DNA of 64,000 nucleotides, from NCBI GenBank assembly GCA_029207755.1, contig JARCOQ010000006.1, forward strand, positions 22,108,890 to 22,172,889. The letters run 5' to 3'. The notes below the pieces were generated by a model. That model was given only the letters and a program-made list of their open reading frames with translations, did no database searches and was not told the DNA's origin. Source of the stretch: Chamaea fasciata. Its lineage: Eukaryota; Chordata; Aves; Passeriformes; Sylviidae. Position numbers and translations under genes: made by a program. Each line of letters starts with the position of its first letter. The first letter of the stretch is position 1. Of the stretch, positions 1 to 11,129 are shown in pieces.

Positions 1-373
1 ATTCAAGGTGTCTAGTGGTATTTCTTTCTTTCCACTCTCCTGAAGCACTGGATGACAAGCCTTCCATTCCTCTTGCTTCCAGAAAATGAACAGCATATAG
101 TAGATATCTCAAATTCTTCTGACGAAGCTTGTTTGCACCAAGTAATATACAAATATACACAAGGAACGCCAGAAAGAAATGTTCCTGGATTTATTCTTTG
201 CTAGGAAGTATGGCCATCTTTACTCTTTCCATTAAGTTGAAAGTTTACTCTCACTCAAGCTGGAATACTCTTACTTATGTCATACCTCCCAAAGCTAATA
301 CAGCTGATCAAGCTGAAAGTAGAAATGAGTACCAATTTTTAATACAAGTGTTTGAGCATCACAGACAATGCAC

Positions 374-374
<1 letters not shown>

Positions 375-414
<40 letters not shown>
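375..414 (+). repeat. A(40) run
   Basis: An uninterrupted run of 40 A, with a variant poly(A) signal AATACA at 341-346. It could be the tail of a retrocopied transcript or a simple homopolymer expansion. The upstream 370 bp are not recognised. Lysine-rich frames across it are artefacts. Confidence 0.8.
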
Positions 415-415
<1 letters not shown>

Positions 416-665
416 CACTTCAGACTACACAAGCAACAAATTCTGCTTCATTTTGAGATTATTAGTACCTTAACAGTTGTGGTTAGACATAAACAAAGAA
501 AATGTCATTTTAAACTAACTTCCCCTGGTGACTGTATGTGTACAAGGGCTCTTCGGAGTTCTCAAGGGTTACAGTCAACTTTTAAATTCCAAAACCCAAA
601 TGCTGAGCCAAGCTTAACCTCACAATCAGGGTAAAATATAAACAATTCCTTAATGCACTTCTTTC

Positions 666-926
666 TTAAGAGCCATCAGATTCCACTTCAAGTGAATCAA
701 CTACGGAGGAGTTGCCAGACACGAGCTCGTACCGCTCATTATAGTTTTTGTTATGTTTGTTTTTTTCCCCTCGCCACTCCTGACCATAAGCTGCTACATC
801 ACGAGGCCGGGATGTCGCGACAGTAAGCACCGTGTGATGGCCGAGGGCACCCGCAGCCCGCCCGAGCGGGACCCGGCAGCGCCCGCCCCGAGCGCCCCCG
901 CCGCGCATCGCTGACGGGCGGGACAA
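666..926 (-). other. Open frame leading out of the CpG island, unrecognised
   Basis: 86 codons on the minus strand. The GC-rich, arginine-rich first half looks like CpG-island noise. The second half (YGQEWRGEKNKHNKNYNERY, later VVDSLEVESDGS) reads on through AT-rich sequence to a TAA. No family is recognised, and there is no strong acceptor to mark an exon. It could be a small exon of an upstream gene or chance. Confidence 0.15.
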
Positions 927-1750
927 ACTTCAGCCGCTGCGGAGTCTCGACCAGTTCCCAGCCCGCTCCCCCGGACGGGGACGCGCCCCTGCCTTGACGC
1001 TCTCCTCCCTCGACCCCCGCAGGGACTAGAAAGTCGGGGACCCCGAGGAAACCGCGTCGGCCCCCAGCAGAAGCAGCGGGATCAGCCCAGGCATCAGAGC
1101 GGCGAGTGAGGCCGTCCCGCCCAGCGAGGTTACAGCCCGCGGGGCGGTCACAGCCCTCGGCCGCCGCGGGGGAACGAGGGGGTCGCGGATTGAAGCGTCC
1201 CACCGCGGCGAAGGACCGAGGCCGCAGCGACCCACCGAGAGCGGAGCTGTTGCCCAGCCAGTCAGCCGTCAGGCCCAGCGATGGCGCAGTCGGCGGGATC
1301 CCGCCAGTCGCTGCCGGAGCCATTCCCGACGCCTTGCCCGCGCCGCTCCGCGTTGGCAGCGGGACCGCCGCCGCCCCGCCCTCCCCGGCCCGGCCCAGCG
1401 GCGGCGGGGCGCGCCCAGCCCGCACGGCGCCTGCGCGGGGCCGCCGGCCCGGGGCGGTGCTGCCCGGCGGCGCCCGCCCTGACGAAGCTGCCGTGGGGAA
1501 TCGTTGAGCCGGGGTGGTGGTGTCTGGCTTTAACGGCGTCCAAGCCGTTTCTTGTACGCTCCTGTGGGGCTTACCCCGCAGGCACCCACACATTAATTTA
1601 GTATTACAGCTCCCAGACGTGGTTTCCTGAGCCCGGCAACCGCAACGCTGGGGTACAGCGAGGGGGCAAGGTGGGCGCGGGGCATCGTGTCCTGAAGGGC
1701 GCGAGGTGACTCCTTGACCCGTTTGCTTAGCGCTGCTCGGCTGCCGCCAT
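830..1750. promoter_or_regulatory. Unassigned CpG island
   Basis: A dense CpG block sits between AT-rich flanks. Open frames in it (up to 264 codons, minus strand) lack recognised domains and are likely composition effects. In human, RELL1 lies upstream of PGM2 on the opposite strand, so this could be its promoter. A minus-strand stretch with MPGLIPLLLLGADAVSSG, ending about 1040, resembles a signal peptide, but no good splice donor follows it and the match to RELL1 is too weak to call. Confidence 0.6.
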
Positions 1751-1952
1751 GGCTCCCGAGCGCCTGGGGTGCAGTGCCCCCCTCATGGAGTTGCCCACGG
1801 GGGAGCCTCTCACCCAGGCAGGTTTGGGTGTGTCTCCCTGTGGGTTTCAGCTGTGGCCAGGAAAGGCTTTTCTGCCACTGCTGCCCCAGGGGCCGTGCTC
1901 GCTGTGCCGGCAGCTTCCTCGCTGGCAGGGCATAGCATGGCTCAAGGCCTGA
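1749..1952 (+). other. Short ORF with perfect Kozak context, unrecognised
   Basis: 67 codons starting in GCCGCCATGG, at the right edge of the CpG island. No domain is recognised and there is no sign of splicing. The strong start context makes it a candidate small ORF of a CpG-island transcript, but coding status is unsupported. Confidence 0.15.
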
Positions 1953-2204
1953 GGAGGTATGTCAGGAGCAATTGCTCTGCACCATCTTGGAGCCTGTTAC
2001 CAGAGCTGCATGGAAGATGGTTACTGTAAGGGCAGGGCAGTGTACCTGCCCCGAGGAGCCTTATAGAACCTTGTGGAAGTTGCTGCCACCACTGCAGCAT
2101 TATCACCAGGACCCACAACCATTCAGAAACTAAATATGGCCCTGTGTTCACTGTCCCTTAGCATGTGGGGGCATTGCTTCCACTCTACTCTTGTTACCTC
2201 TCTT

Positions 2205-2231
2205 CCCCCCCCCCCCCCCCCCCCTCCCCCC
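2205..2231. repeat. Poly-C tract
   Basis: Twenty C, one T, then six C. It is a homopolymer prone to assembly and sequencing error; the minus strand is G-rich. Confidence 0.9.
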
Positions 2232-2239
2232 ATGCACTA

Positions 2240-4920
2240 GGCCTTAAATTCATGCTTTATTCCTTAAATCTTCACTGCTAAACTCCAGCTTAGTTTTATA
2301 CTCTGGTAAACTAACTCCCATGCTTAGAGCTTGGCCCACTTTGTATTTCAGCAACCACAGCTGGACTTTCCTACTGACATGGCATGAAACTAAAGACTTA
2401 CTCTTGTACCAAGGCAGAGGCAATTATAGCTTCCTAATACTTCAAATACAATACTCTAAATTATTTATTTACTTGCTATAGCTGATTTTGAATGCCTGAG
2501 GTAAAAACCACTCATTTAACATACAATATTGCCATCATTATAAAAACAGATAGATTTTTTGAATGAGTTTTTTTCATTTGATAACAATATTGTGTGCAGA
2601 AACACCCTTATCAGCCTCTAACTAGACCCATCCACAGGTAGATTTAGAATACTAGACTGCCAGCTTCCTGTTTGGGACAATCACCCCAATATCCTCCCCT
2701 CATTACCTCCCAGTCTACTTTTCTAGTAAAAAAAAAAAAGCGTAAAATTATGGTATATCAGTGCCATTTTTGCAATAGACTAAAAAGAAGTGCTCTGGAA
2801 ATAAAAAAAAGTTTTAACCCTTTTACTCTGGGCTTGACTCTCAGCTCTCCATTCATGGTACTAACTGTACCCACTATTTTTTGTGCAATTATTTTTTTTT
2901 TCAGAGATTCGAGTATTAAAAGATTAGGATGATCCAGTATATCAGATGTTTATAGTTGGAAATACCTCTTCTCAGACAAGTAGATAACAAAGAACATGAA
3001 AACTCAGATGTTTTCTTAGTACTTGGTGTGAGACTTACCTGTTTATTAACCAAACTAATAAGGAACTAGCAGAACTGTCCTTTTCAACAGAATAGGAAGT
3101 CAAGCAGCAGGACACAGGGTTCTTTGCACTTTTAAAAACAATTCTTTCTTCCTCTTTGGTTTTCTGCAGAAAATACTGCTGCTCACCTGAGTTGCCTCTG
3201 CTCTGTCTCTTAAATCTTTATTTACTTGTTTTTTGAGGGTGTCATCCTCCGTCAACTGTTCTCAGTGTCACAAAGGTGACAGACTTGGAGAGAGATACAA
3301 TCTTCCTTTGCTTTTGGGTAAAGTACAGCACTGCAGATCCTAACTCAAAGGAAATGGCAAAGTGCAGCAGGATTACTGAACCATATCTGCCTGCATGAAA
3401 CAAGCTCTCCAGAGGTAGGCTTTAACTCAGTCTTCCTCTGACTTCAGAAAGAAAGACTGAGGTTTTCTTTTTTTGTTTGTTTGTTTGGGGTTTTTTTTGT
3501 TTTCTTTTCCTTTTAAGATTAGAGAACTAATCTGGGTTTACAAGCAGGGAATTGGCACAATTTCTGAGGCAGTAGCTTCCTGCCCTTTTTCATCCACTGG
3601 AACAAACACCCCTGGGCATGGGGAAACTATCAAATTAGCTTTGTCACTAGAAGATCTGTAAAACTACCTGTCAGCTTTTATGAAAAATAATAAATCTCAC
3701 TCAAAACATTACTAAGTTTCCTTAACAGTCTCAAAACTAAGTTTCAAAGAGGTTTAATTGGCCTAATCTATGTCAGTTATTTCCTCATGATTTCTAGAAT
3801 GTATCTTTGGTTTGTTCCTATTACTAGAAAATGCAATCAGTTGGGAAAAATGCAAGCAGTTTTTTATTTCACAGTAGTCAAGAAATTTTCTTTAAATAGT
3901 ACTTGGCTCTACCCACTATTAATTCTTGAAACTTCATCTCCAAACTAAAATCCAGTGTTGACTTTCTTTATTGGAAGACATTTTTCTGGATTTCATTTTT
4001 ATTGGTAATAATGCCAGAATAAACCAGACAACTAACTGTCCTCATTTGTGAAAGTCACAGAAAGAATAAACATTGGCAGAGGTAAGTAGAAGACAGGAAC
4101 CATTGTTTGCACATCTTAAGTAGTGTGGCCTTTAACATCAAAATAAAGAAAGTGACATTGGAAATCTCATGTCATCAAGCCCTTTTATGTGACTTAATGA
4201 GATACTTTATAGTGAACTAGCAAGATGCTAATTTTATAATTAATTACATATATATGTAATTACATATTAAAATCCATCTGCTTCAAGTATGCACAAATAC
4301 CTCAGTGTAAAACTAATCAATGCTCATGCTATTAAAATGTGAATACTTGAAATTCTCTTTGAAAATCAAATTATACATATTCCCACATAACGTAATTGCT
4401 GAGTTTTATTACTAGAATCCCAGTTAAGACTGTCTGTGTTTTCTGAGCATCCTTTTTCAAGCATTCTTTGTATGCATTATCTATATATTCAAGGCAAAAA
4501 TACTTCAAAATGTTTTAAAGCTGCATCCAAATACCAGCAGTATTTAAAACATATACATCAAAGAAGCATTCCTTGGTAGTGGTAACCCACCTGACAGTGG
4601 TAACTTTACACCTTGTGTATTTGTTTATGGAAAATTACATATTAAAAGTAAAAATTCCTAGACCCAGACAGTATAACCCACCTTGGTGTTCCAGGTTTGG
4701 CTATGTGGTGCTTAGCTGCCTAGTGGAATTAAACCACAACTCTTGGAAACACTTGGTATCTCTGACTCAAAGCTATATTATCAAACCATTAGTGAAGGAA
4801 AAGTTGTAAGGAATACTCCCAGCAAACTATGTAAAAGCTAGATTCCTAATTTGTTCTTTCCACTTTTCCCAGTAAGCAGCTGTTTCTGATGATGAAAGTA
4901 AAAGTATTGCTGAAAGGTAA
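2240..4920. other. Intergenic, no gene seen
   Basis: AT-rich DNA with short homopolymers and a (GTTT) stretch near 3470. A 22-bp palindrome (TAATTACATAT and its complement) lies at 4241-4262. No conserved coding frame was recognised. Confidence 0.6.
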
Positions 4921-4940
4921 TGCTAATGGGCATTGCTAAT

Positions 4941-5053
4941 GGGCAACCTGGTCTATGGAAAGGTGTCTGGTCCCTGCCCATGGCAGGGGTGTTGGAACTA
5001 TGAGATCTTTAAGGTCCCTTCCAGCCCAAGCCATTCTGTGATTCTACGATTCT
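4941..5053 (+). mobile_element. CR1 LINE 3' end fragment (sense)
   Basis: It contains the conserved CR1 terminal block: CAACCTGGTCTATGGAAAGG, then CCCTGCCCATGGCAGGGG, TCTTTAAGGTCCCTTCCAGC and the ending CATTCTGTGATTCTACGATT. This is 5'-truncated, as is usual for CR1, and lies in sense orientation. Confidence 0.92.
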
Positions 5054-5055
5054 TT

Positions 5056-8000
5056 ACACAGAAAAATAAATCCCTAAATCTAACAAAGCTGTAAAGAAGA
5101 TACAGTTCTTCATTAAAATTCTGAACTTTATACTCAAAAAAATTGCCCAATTTTACAATATTTCAGCCTTCAGGTTGAGAAAATATTAATAGAGAAACTA
5201 AGCTACAAGAGTAGTATATGTCTAGAAGAAATCTCTCTCCTGCTTACTCTTATCTCCCTGTATCTTTTGTGACACTTCTAATGCATTAATCAGTTTTGTT
5301 ACAGGACTCGGTAAGCAGGAATTCAGTTACAGTTTTATCTGTACATGCGTAAGGTCAGGTGGCTGCCATCTTTCAGGGAAATAGTTTAAACACTAGATTT
5401 TTGGTTTGAGAAGGACTGTTTTCCATTTGTTTGTAATGAGTTCCACTGATGAGGATAAAATCTGTTTCTCTGGTCCAGAGAGAATAAAAATATGGACTTG
5501 GTTCTACTTGCCAGAGAAGAAGAGAGTAAGGTTATTGGTGCTGTCCCAAGGACAGAGCCAATACTTTACAATAATTTGCACGTGGATTGAAAAAAACTAT
5601 TGGAAACCAGAACTGGAGCCTAGCACAACTCTCCAGGACACCAGCCCCTTAACATTATAGCAGTTGTGGTAGGGTATATAAAGGGAAGTGGGACAATTAG
5701 CTTTAATTCTTAAAACTGCTGTGGTTGCCATTACATCTCCTGAGACACCAGTTCGTGCTGGTACTCAGTAAGTGCTCCCCAGGAATGCCTGATAGACAGA
5801 GCTTTCCTCAGGGGACTGAAGAAGAATGTTGATATTCTGGATGCTAACCAGGTTTAGGCATGATATGTGATTAACTTGGTCCTAAGGTTCAAAGCAAACA
5901 TGTCTTCAATGCCTTGGGACACTTTATGCTATGGCTCTTAGGAAGCTTAGATGCTCCTAAATTAATCAACAGCCTTGGGCTTTAGGGGAGTATAAGAAGC
6001 TGCATGTCATTAGATCAGTTCTTTGGAACATAGAAGACAGAGAGGATCTTGAGCAGCTTCTGAATTTGACAAGGGGATCACAGGAAAACAACAGAGTCCA
6101 TCCTAGGCTGAAAGGAGTTGTGAAAGAAGACTAGTGGTTTTGTGGAGAACCATATTAATAAACAATGTACACAGCGGCTTGCTTGAGGTGAAGTAGAGGC
6201 AGAAACTGAAGTAGCACAAAGTAGATCCAGTCCCTACAGAGGGCAGCTTTTTTCCTGGCACATTTGTTAAGGAATCCATCACACAATAGTTATCAAGTAA
6301 AAATTAGCATGTAAATACTGTATTAATATTTTATATTGTGATGCTTAAGTAAATTAAAAGTGAAGCAAAAGTCTACAGCTATGAAACCAAAATCCACTAG
6401 TTCCTATTCCCCATTCATACATTATTATGAGTTAATCTGATGGAGGCATTGGCTTCATTAGTGGCCTTGTAGCCTTATTACAAAGAGTACATTCACAACT
6501 CTGCATGCCTAAAGGGGTAAGTGCACATACAAAAGGAAATCTGGAAGTATTCTATTAATATTTTGATTCAACTCTAACAATGTTGGCAAGGTTCATAAAT
6601 GGAAATAAGAAAGTAACTGGGGAAGATTGCCTTTGTATTTCAGCTAAGAGGGAAACAGGAGTGATGTATGGAGATGTGGGGAAACCTGGAACCGTTTCTT
6701 GGTTCTTCAGTGACTTTGTGTGGTTGTGTAAAGCAGGGCAGAAAGTACTTCTGAGTGGAGTCATTCCCTGCATCCAAAAGCAGTTTCTGGCTGCAGATGA
6801 AGCCCCTAGAGCTTTAGACTAGAGCTTTAAGGCTTTTAGAAACATCTCTAGGCTGTACTCGCCATCTTCTGCCCAGAGCAGACTGGCAGGGTGTGTTGCA
6901 TTACACGTTTTCCACTTACCAGAGCTAGTAAAAGGATCAGTACAAATTAAAAATCTTGGATATTCCAATTGATTTGTTTTATCTAGCCAGTTTGAAGATA
7001 TTTATTTTCCTTCTCTTCTCTATCCTGGTTCCTATTAAGGAAAACAGAAAAATTGAAAGTTGAATTTCAAGTTAAATTATTTTTAATGCTCAAAACTTCA
7101 GATAACATTTGAAGTAAATCTCCTTAGCCTCTGAAATTTGATCAATAACAAACTGTCTATCCTGCAAGAAGATAGTAAATTTATTTGAAAAGGAGAGTAA
7201 CAAAGTATTTTGTAAAATATAAATATTAATTAAGTTTCCATGTAATAATTCCGGAGTGACTCTATCCAAATGCAAAAAAAGAGATTCGCTCTTTCCTAAA
7301 AATGGACTGCTTGGCAGGCTTTTCTTGCTTTTTTTATAGATCAAACATTATAAAGAAGTCCTCTGTCTCCAGCTGTCTCTAGCACCGTACGAGAGATAGT
7401 AGTTAAATCATTGTAAGAAATGATTAGTCATGGCAAATATGCTTACTATGGACTCTTTCAAAATTAGCTTTGTACTGCTTTTGCTCCCTTATGATTTCAT
7501 GAAACTGTTTGGGAGGTGGTTTGTTTGTTTTTTTTTTAATGTATAAAATGCTAATGTTAAAAAAATTGCGTTATGGTTATTTTTCCATACTGGGTCTGAC
7601 ACAAGAGTGAAATAGCAAAATAGCAGTAACTTGTGAAGATTATGCCACATCCAGCTTTATTAAATTACCTGCTGAAGACTATATTCATAACAAAGACCTG
7701 GCTGGGAGAATGCAATGACAGTAAACTAGCAAGGAGATATGGTATAAATACATCTGTTTGGCCTTCCCATCTCAGAATTTATGGTCCTAGTCTGTCAGAA
7801 GCATTTACATTTAGCTCTACACTGCCACTTTCTCAATCCTCAGTTCAGAAGCTACTTTCTAATTCTTCATCACTCATAAGTAATATTCTCCAGAAAATTT
7901 AGAATCTACTTCTAGGAAATATGAACTGGGGGGAAAAAAAAGTATGTAGATCTCCAAGAGACCTCTAGCAGAGGACTTAAGTGCTTCAGTGATTAAGTTG

Positions 8001-11000
8001 GAGGCTTAGTTACTCATAACAAGCTTTGCTTTAATTTGAGCATGTTGGCTGTGCAGGTGAAATAGTTCATTGCTTGAAAATAATACTGAGACTGAAACTA
8101 TTACAGTAAAATTAAAGACACACTACTACAGTAACAGTTCCATATACATTTGCAGAGAAGGAAGGTCAGGAAAGTGATCTGTTAGCCTGATATGATTAAG
8201 CTTCTCATGTTGGTTGACCCAACTATTACCTACAAGGTTTAATCTCCTTAAAAATACATAATGTAGGTAAAAGCCCAGAGCCAAGTACATAATCCTAAAT
8301 TACAATTTAAAGTCTTAGTAAGGACAGCCTTTATTTCCTCTGAGATTTCAGAAGCACGATCTGCTTTATGCAAATATGACTCACCAATTTTGCATGCAAG
8401 GTGTTTGGTTTAAAACTCAGTGAAGAACAGATCTATCAAGATAAACCTCAAATCTTGTTAGACCTGTTTATTTCCACTGCTTTTAATGTGAAACTCTCTA
8501 GGTAAGAAGCCATAAACTGACTGAAAAGCTGTAGGGAGAGGGCAACTATTTGAATTGAATTCCAGTTTACTGTTTTCACCACAGTGTTTCTATTTATATG
8601 GATAATCCCTGGTAGGTCAGGTCACCAATTGTTTAGAGACAGAGAATACTTAAAAGCAGTTGTACACAAATAAATGTAGAAAAATATAAAAGCTTGAATT
8701 CAGTAAGGTATAAAGTGGACATGGCTGTATGGATGCTTACTAAATGTAACATGCTAAGTACTATCTGGGAATTTCCTAAAATAATGTGAGTATTGGGTAT
8801 TTCAGCTTCTTATCTTGCCTTCTCTGAGCCTAATGGTACAGTAATCTTCATACCAAGGTAGCATCTTGTAGCAGCTCTTTTTCTCTGAAAGACAGAAAAT
8901 AGTTTATTGACAAGAATTGAAATGAAGAGAGAGAGTGAAATCATTGTTGATTTCTCACACGCAGTCTTTTCATTGTACTGAGCATACTTCATTGGATAGA
9001 CTACCTGAGAATACAGTTGATTCAGGAGTTGATTCACTTTTGAAACCTGAGAGGGAATCAAGAGATAGATGGAAGTAGGAGAAGCAGGTAGATGAGAGTC
9101 TAGGGAAAAATCAATGAAAGGAGAAACTTCTTAAAGTTGGTCAGGAAATAATAACCCCTGATAGTGGGAACTTACAAGATTTGGACAGATTTTTCTTTTT
9201 CATTTCAGGACAAAGCTGAAATCTGAAGTTTGATTAAATCAGAATACTTTTTGCTTTAGCAGCTCATTAACTGTGAGTTTGGGACAACTTTAAAAAAGTA
9301 ACATATAATTCTGAGAAGTCACAGTTTTCCAATGAATGTATTATCTATAGATTAATCTTCTATTTTGTTTACTTTTAATTGATTACAGTTTTCACTGAGG
9401 ATAGAAAAAACTATAATCAAGAAACAAAGTAGTGCCAAAGGCCAGCAGGAATGCTGAACGTCACTCTGGGGAGGATAAGTCTCCACAAGCAAAATGGACT
9501 CCAGCACTGTGTTTTTTTAAAGAGGCTCATCTGGCAATAAGAAACAATCCTGGCGTTTCTCACTGAACATCTCTCACAAATCTGGTCCTGCCCTGGTTAA
9601 ATTAATACTATTTTAGAGCTCACCTATCTTTAGTGCCATACTTTGAAAAGCTGTAATAGTTAGCTTCGATACAAACTGCACTTAAACAATAATTTTGTTA
9701 CCAGAAGGCAGTGTGCTGTTTTCAAAAGAAACAAGCAGGTTGTATTCTCAAACAACAGGAGATAAAGGAGCTGCTAATCTTCCATGTTTTGTGTGGAGCA
9801 TATGGTCTAGTTAATTGTCCTGGTTACCCTGCTGTATCACCTACTCTTGCTGTAGGATTTGAGACAAATATCTTTCACAGGATTTTAATAGGTTTGTGTG
9901 ATAATTTAATTAATATTAAAGTCATCCTGTAGATGAATAAATTATTTTGGCTAGGATGTGCCCACATATATCAAGTTTTAGCAAGTTAGGTTTTCTTGCC
10001 TAGGGTGATAGGAGGGGAGGGCAAGAGTAAATAGTAAATTGATTAAAATATATGATTTCAGATATTCCCAAACTGTACACTAAATGCAGTCAAACTTGTT
10101 GCAGTATAATAACAGAAAAAACATTCTGCAGGAAGTGGGAACAGGCTCCCATGTTTGCAGAGGGAGGAGGCAGGTTAGCCTTCTTTTTAGATGTTCATAA
10201 ATTGTTTGATGTCCTTTTGGAACTAAAAGGACTTAAGTCCATAGGTCCTGCTTTACTAAACAGAGTCTTAATCAAACGGTTGTGAAAGCTGAGCTTTTCT
10301 CAACTGTGGATGCTGATTTGTACAACCAGACAAATCTTTCGAGCAGCAGAAATTATAGTCAGCAGTATCTTGTGTCCTAATCACTAGGATATAGAGTAAT
10401 CATCTTGGTTTTGCTGCTACCACAATGATTATCTGAAAATTTTTAAAACTTCAAACAGTGTCTAAGTCTCAAAACATCACATGGTTTGATGATTTAACAC
10501 ATTGCTAGGATACATAGTTTCAGTATTCTGGGAGAAGGTAGCAAAAGCTGGACTACTGGGAAAGAAGGTAAGAAACTCCTTCATACTTTGTCATTCATTT
10601 TTCCTTACTAATAGTTTCAATAAAATATTTAACTTTATGCCAAGTTAAATGTTTCCTATGAAGTGTTTTTGCTTGATATTTTCAGGAAAAAGCCTCCCAA
10701 TTTATATATAGGATATAAACGAATCAGTTTCTTCCTGTCAGAGTATTTTCTAATGGAAGTGGGGGCAGGAATGAAAATGTGCAAACAGAACTGCATTATG
10801 ACCAGCCTAGGTTTGCAAAGCATTATCTCAGAATAAGGCAAATAATATTAATATATTAAGATGAGGACAGCCTTATGAAAGATATTTTTGTATGAATCAC
10901 TATGTACACCAAATACTAACCTGCAATAATCATGACCTTAATAATCATAATTCCAGGAGTAGTGTGTAACCCAGACTTCCTCAGGAGAGACATTGCCTGA

Positions 11001-11028
11001 AGTTATATTAGAGCCTAGATTGAGATAA
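5056..11028. other. Intergenic, no gene seen
   Basis: AT-rich sequence with only short chance frames. One CTCF-like motif at 6233 is listed separately. No repeat family is recognised in the rest. Confidence 0.55.
6233..6247 (+). promoter_or_regulatory. CTCF-like motif, plus orientation
   Basis: CCTACAGAGGGCAGC fits the CTCF core pattern CCnnnAGRKGGCR. It is a single motif match read by eye; binding is inferred. Confidence 0.45.
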
Positions 11029-11127
11029 TACATCTCTCTGTATTATATATAATATGATAGACATATTATCTGTATGATATATATGTCTATCATATGGATA
11101 ATATATAATATATTATAGAGAGATATT
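11029..11127. repeat. Large AT-rich imperfect palindrome
   Basis: A perfect 15-bp inverted repeat (ATATGATAGACATAT at 11052-11066 and its complement at 11081-11095) is flanked by further imperfect complementary arms, ending in ATCTCTCTGTATTATA on the left and TATTATAGAGAGAT on the right. The whole can fold into a long hairpin. It may be a MITE-like element or a TA-rich cruciform; no transposase or target duplication was identified. Confidence 0.75.
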
Positions 11128-11129
11128 TT

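Noticed and set aside
368..634. Plus-strand frames with poly-lysine
   Set aside because: They are produced by the A(40) run.
1026..1110. RELL1 exon 1 on the minus strand
   Set aside because: The signal-peptide-like MPGLIPLLLLGADAVSSG is suggestive and synteny would fit, but no consensus donor follows and similarity to RELL1 is too short to claim.
799..1593. 264-codon minus-strand open frame
   Set aside because: Arg/Pro/Gly/Ala-rich composition is typical of CpG-island noise, and overlapping open frames exist on both strands.
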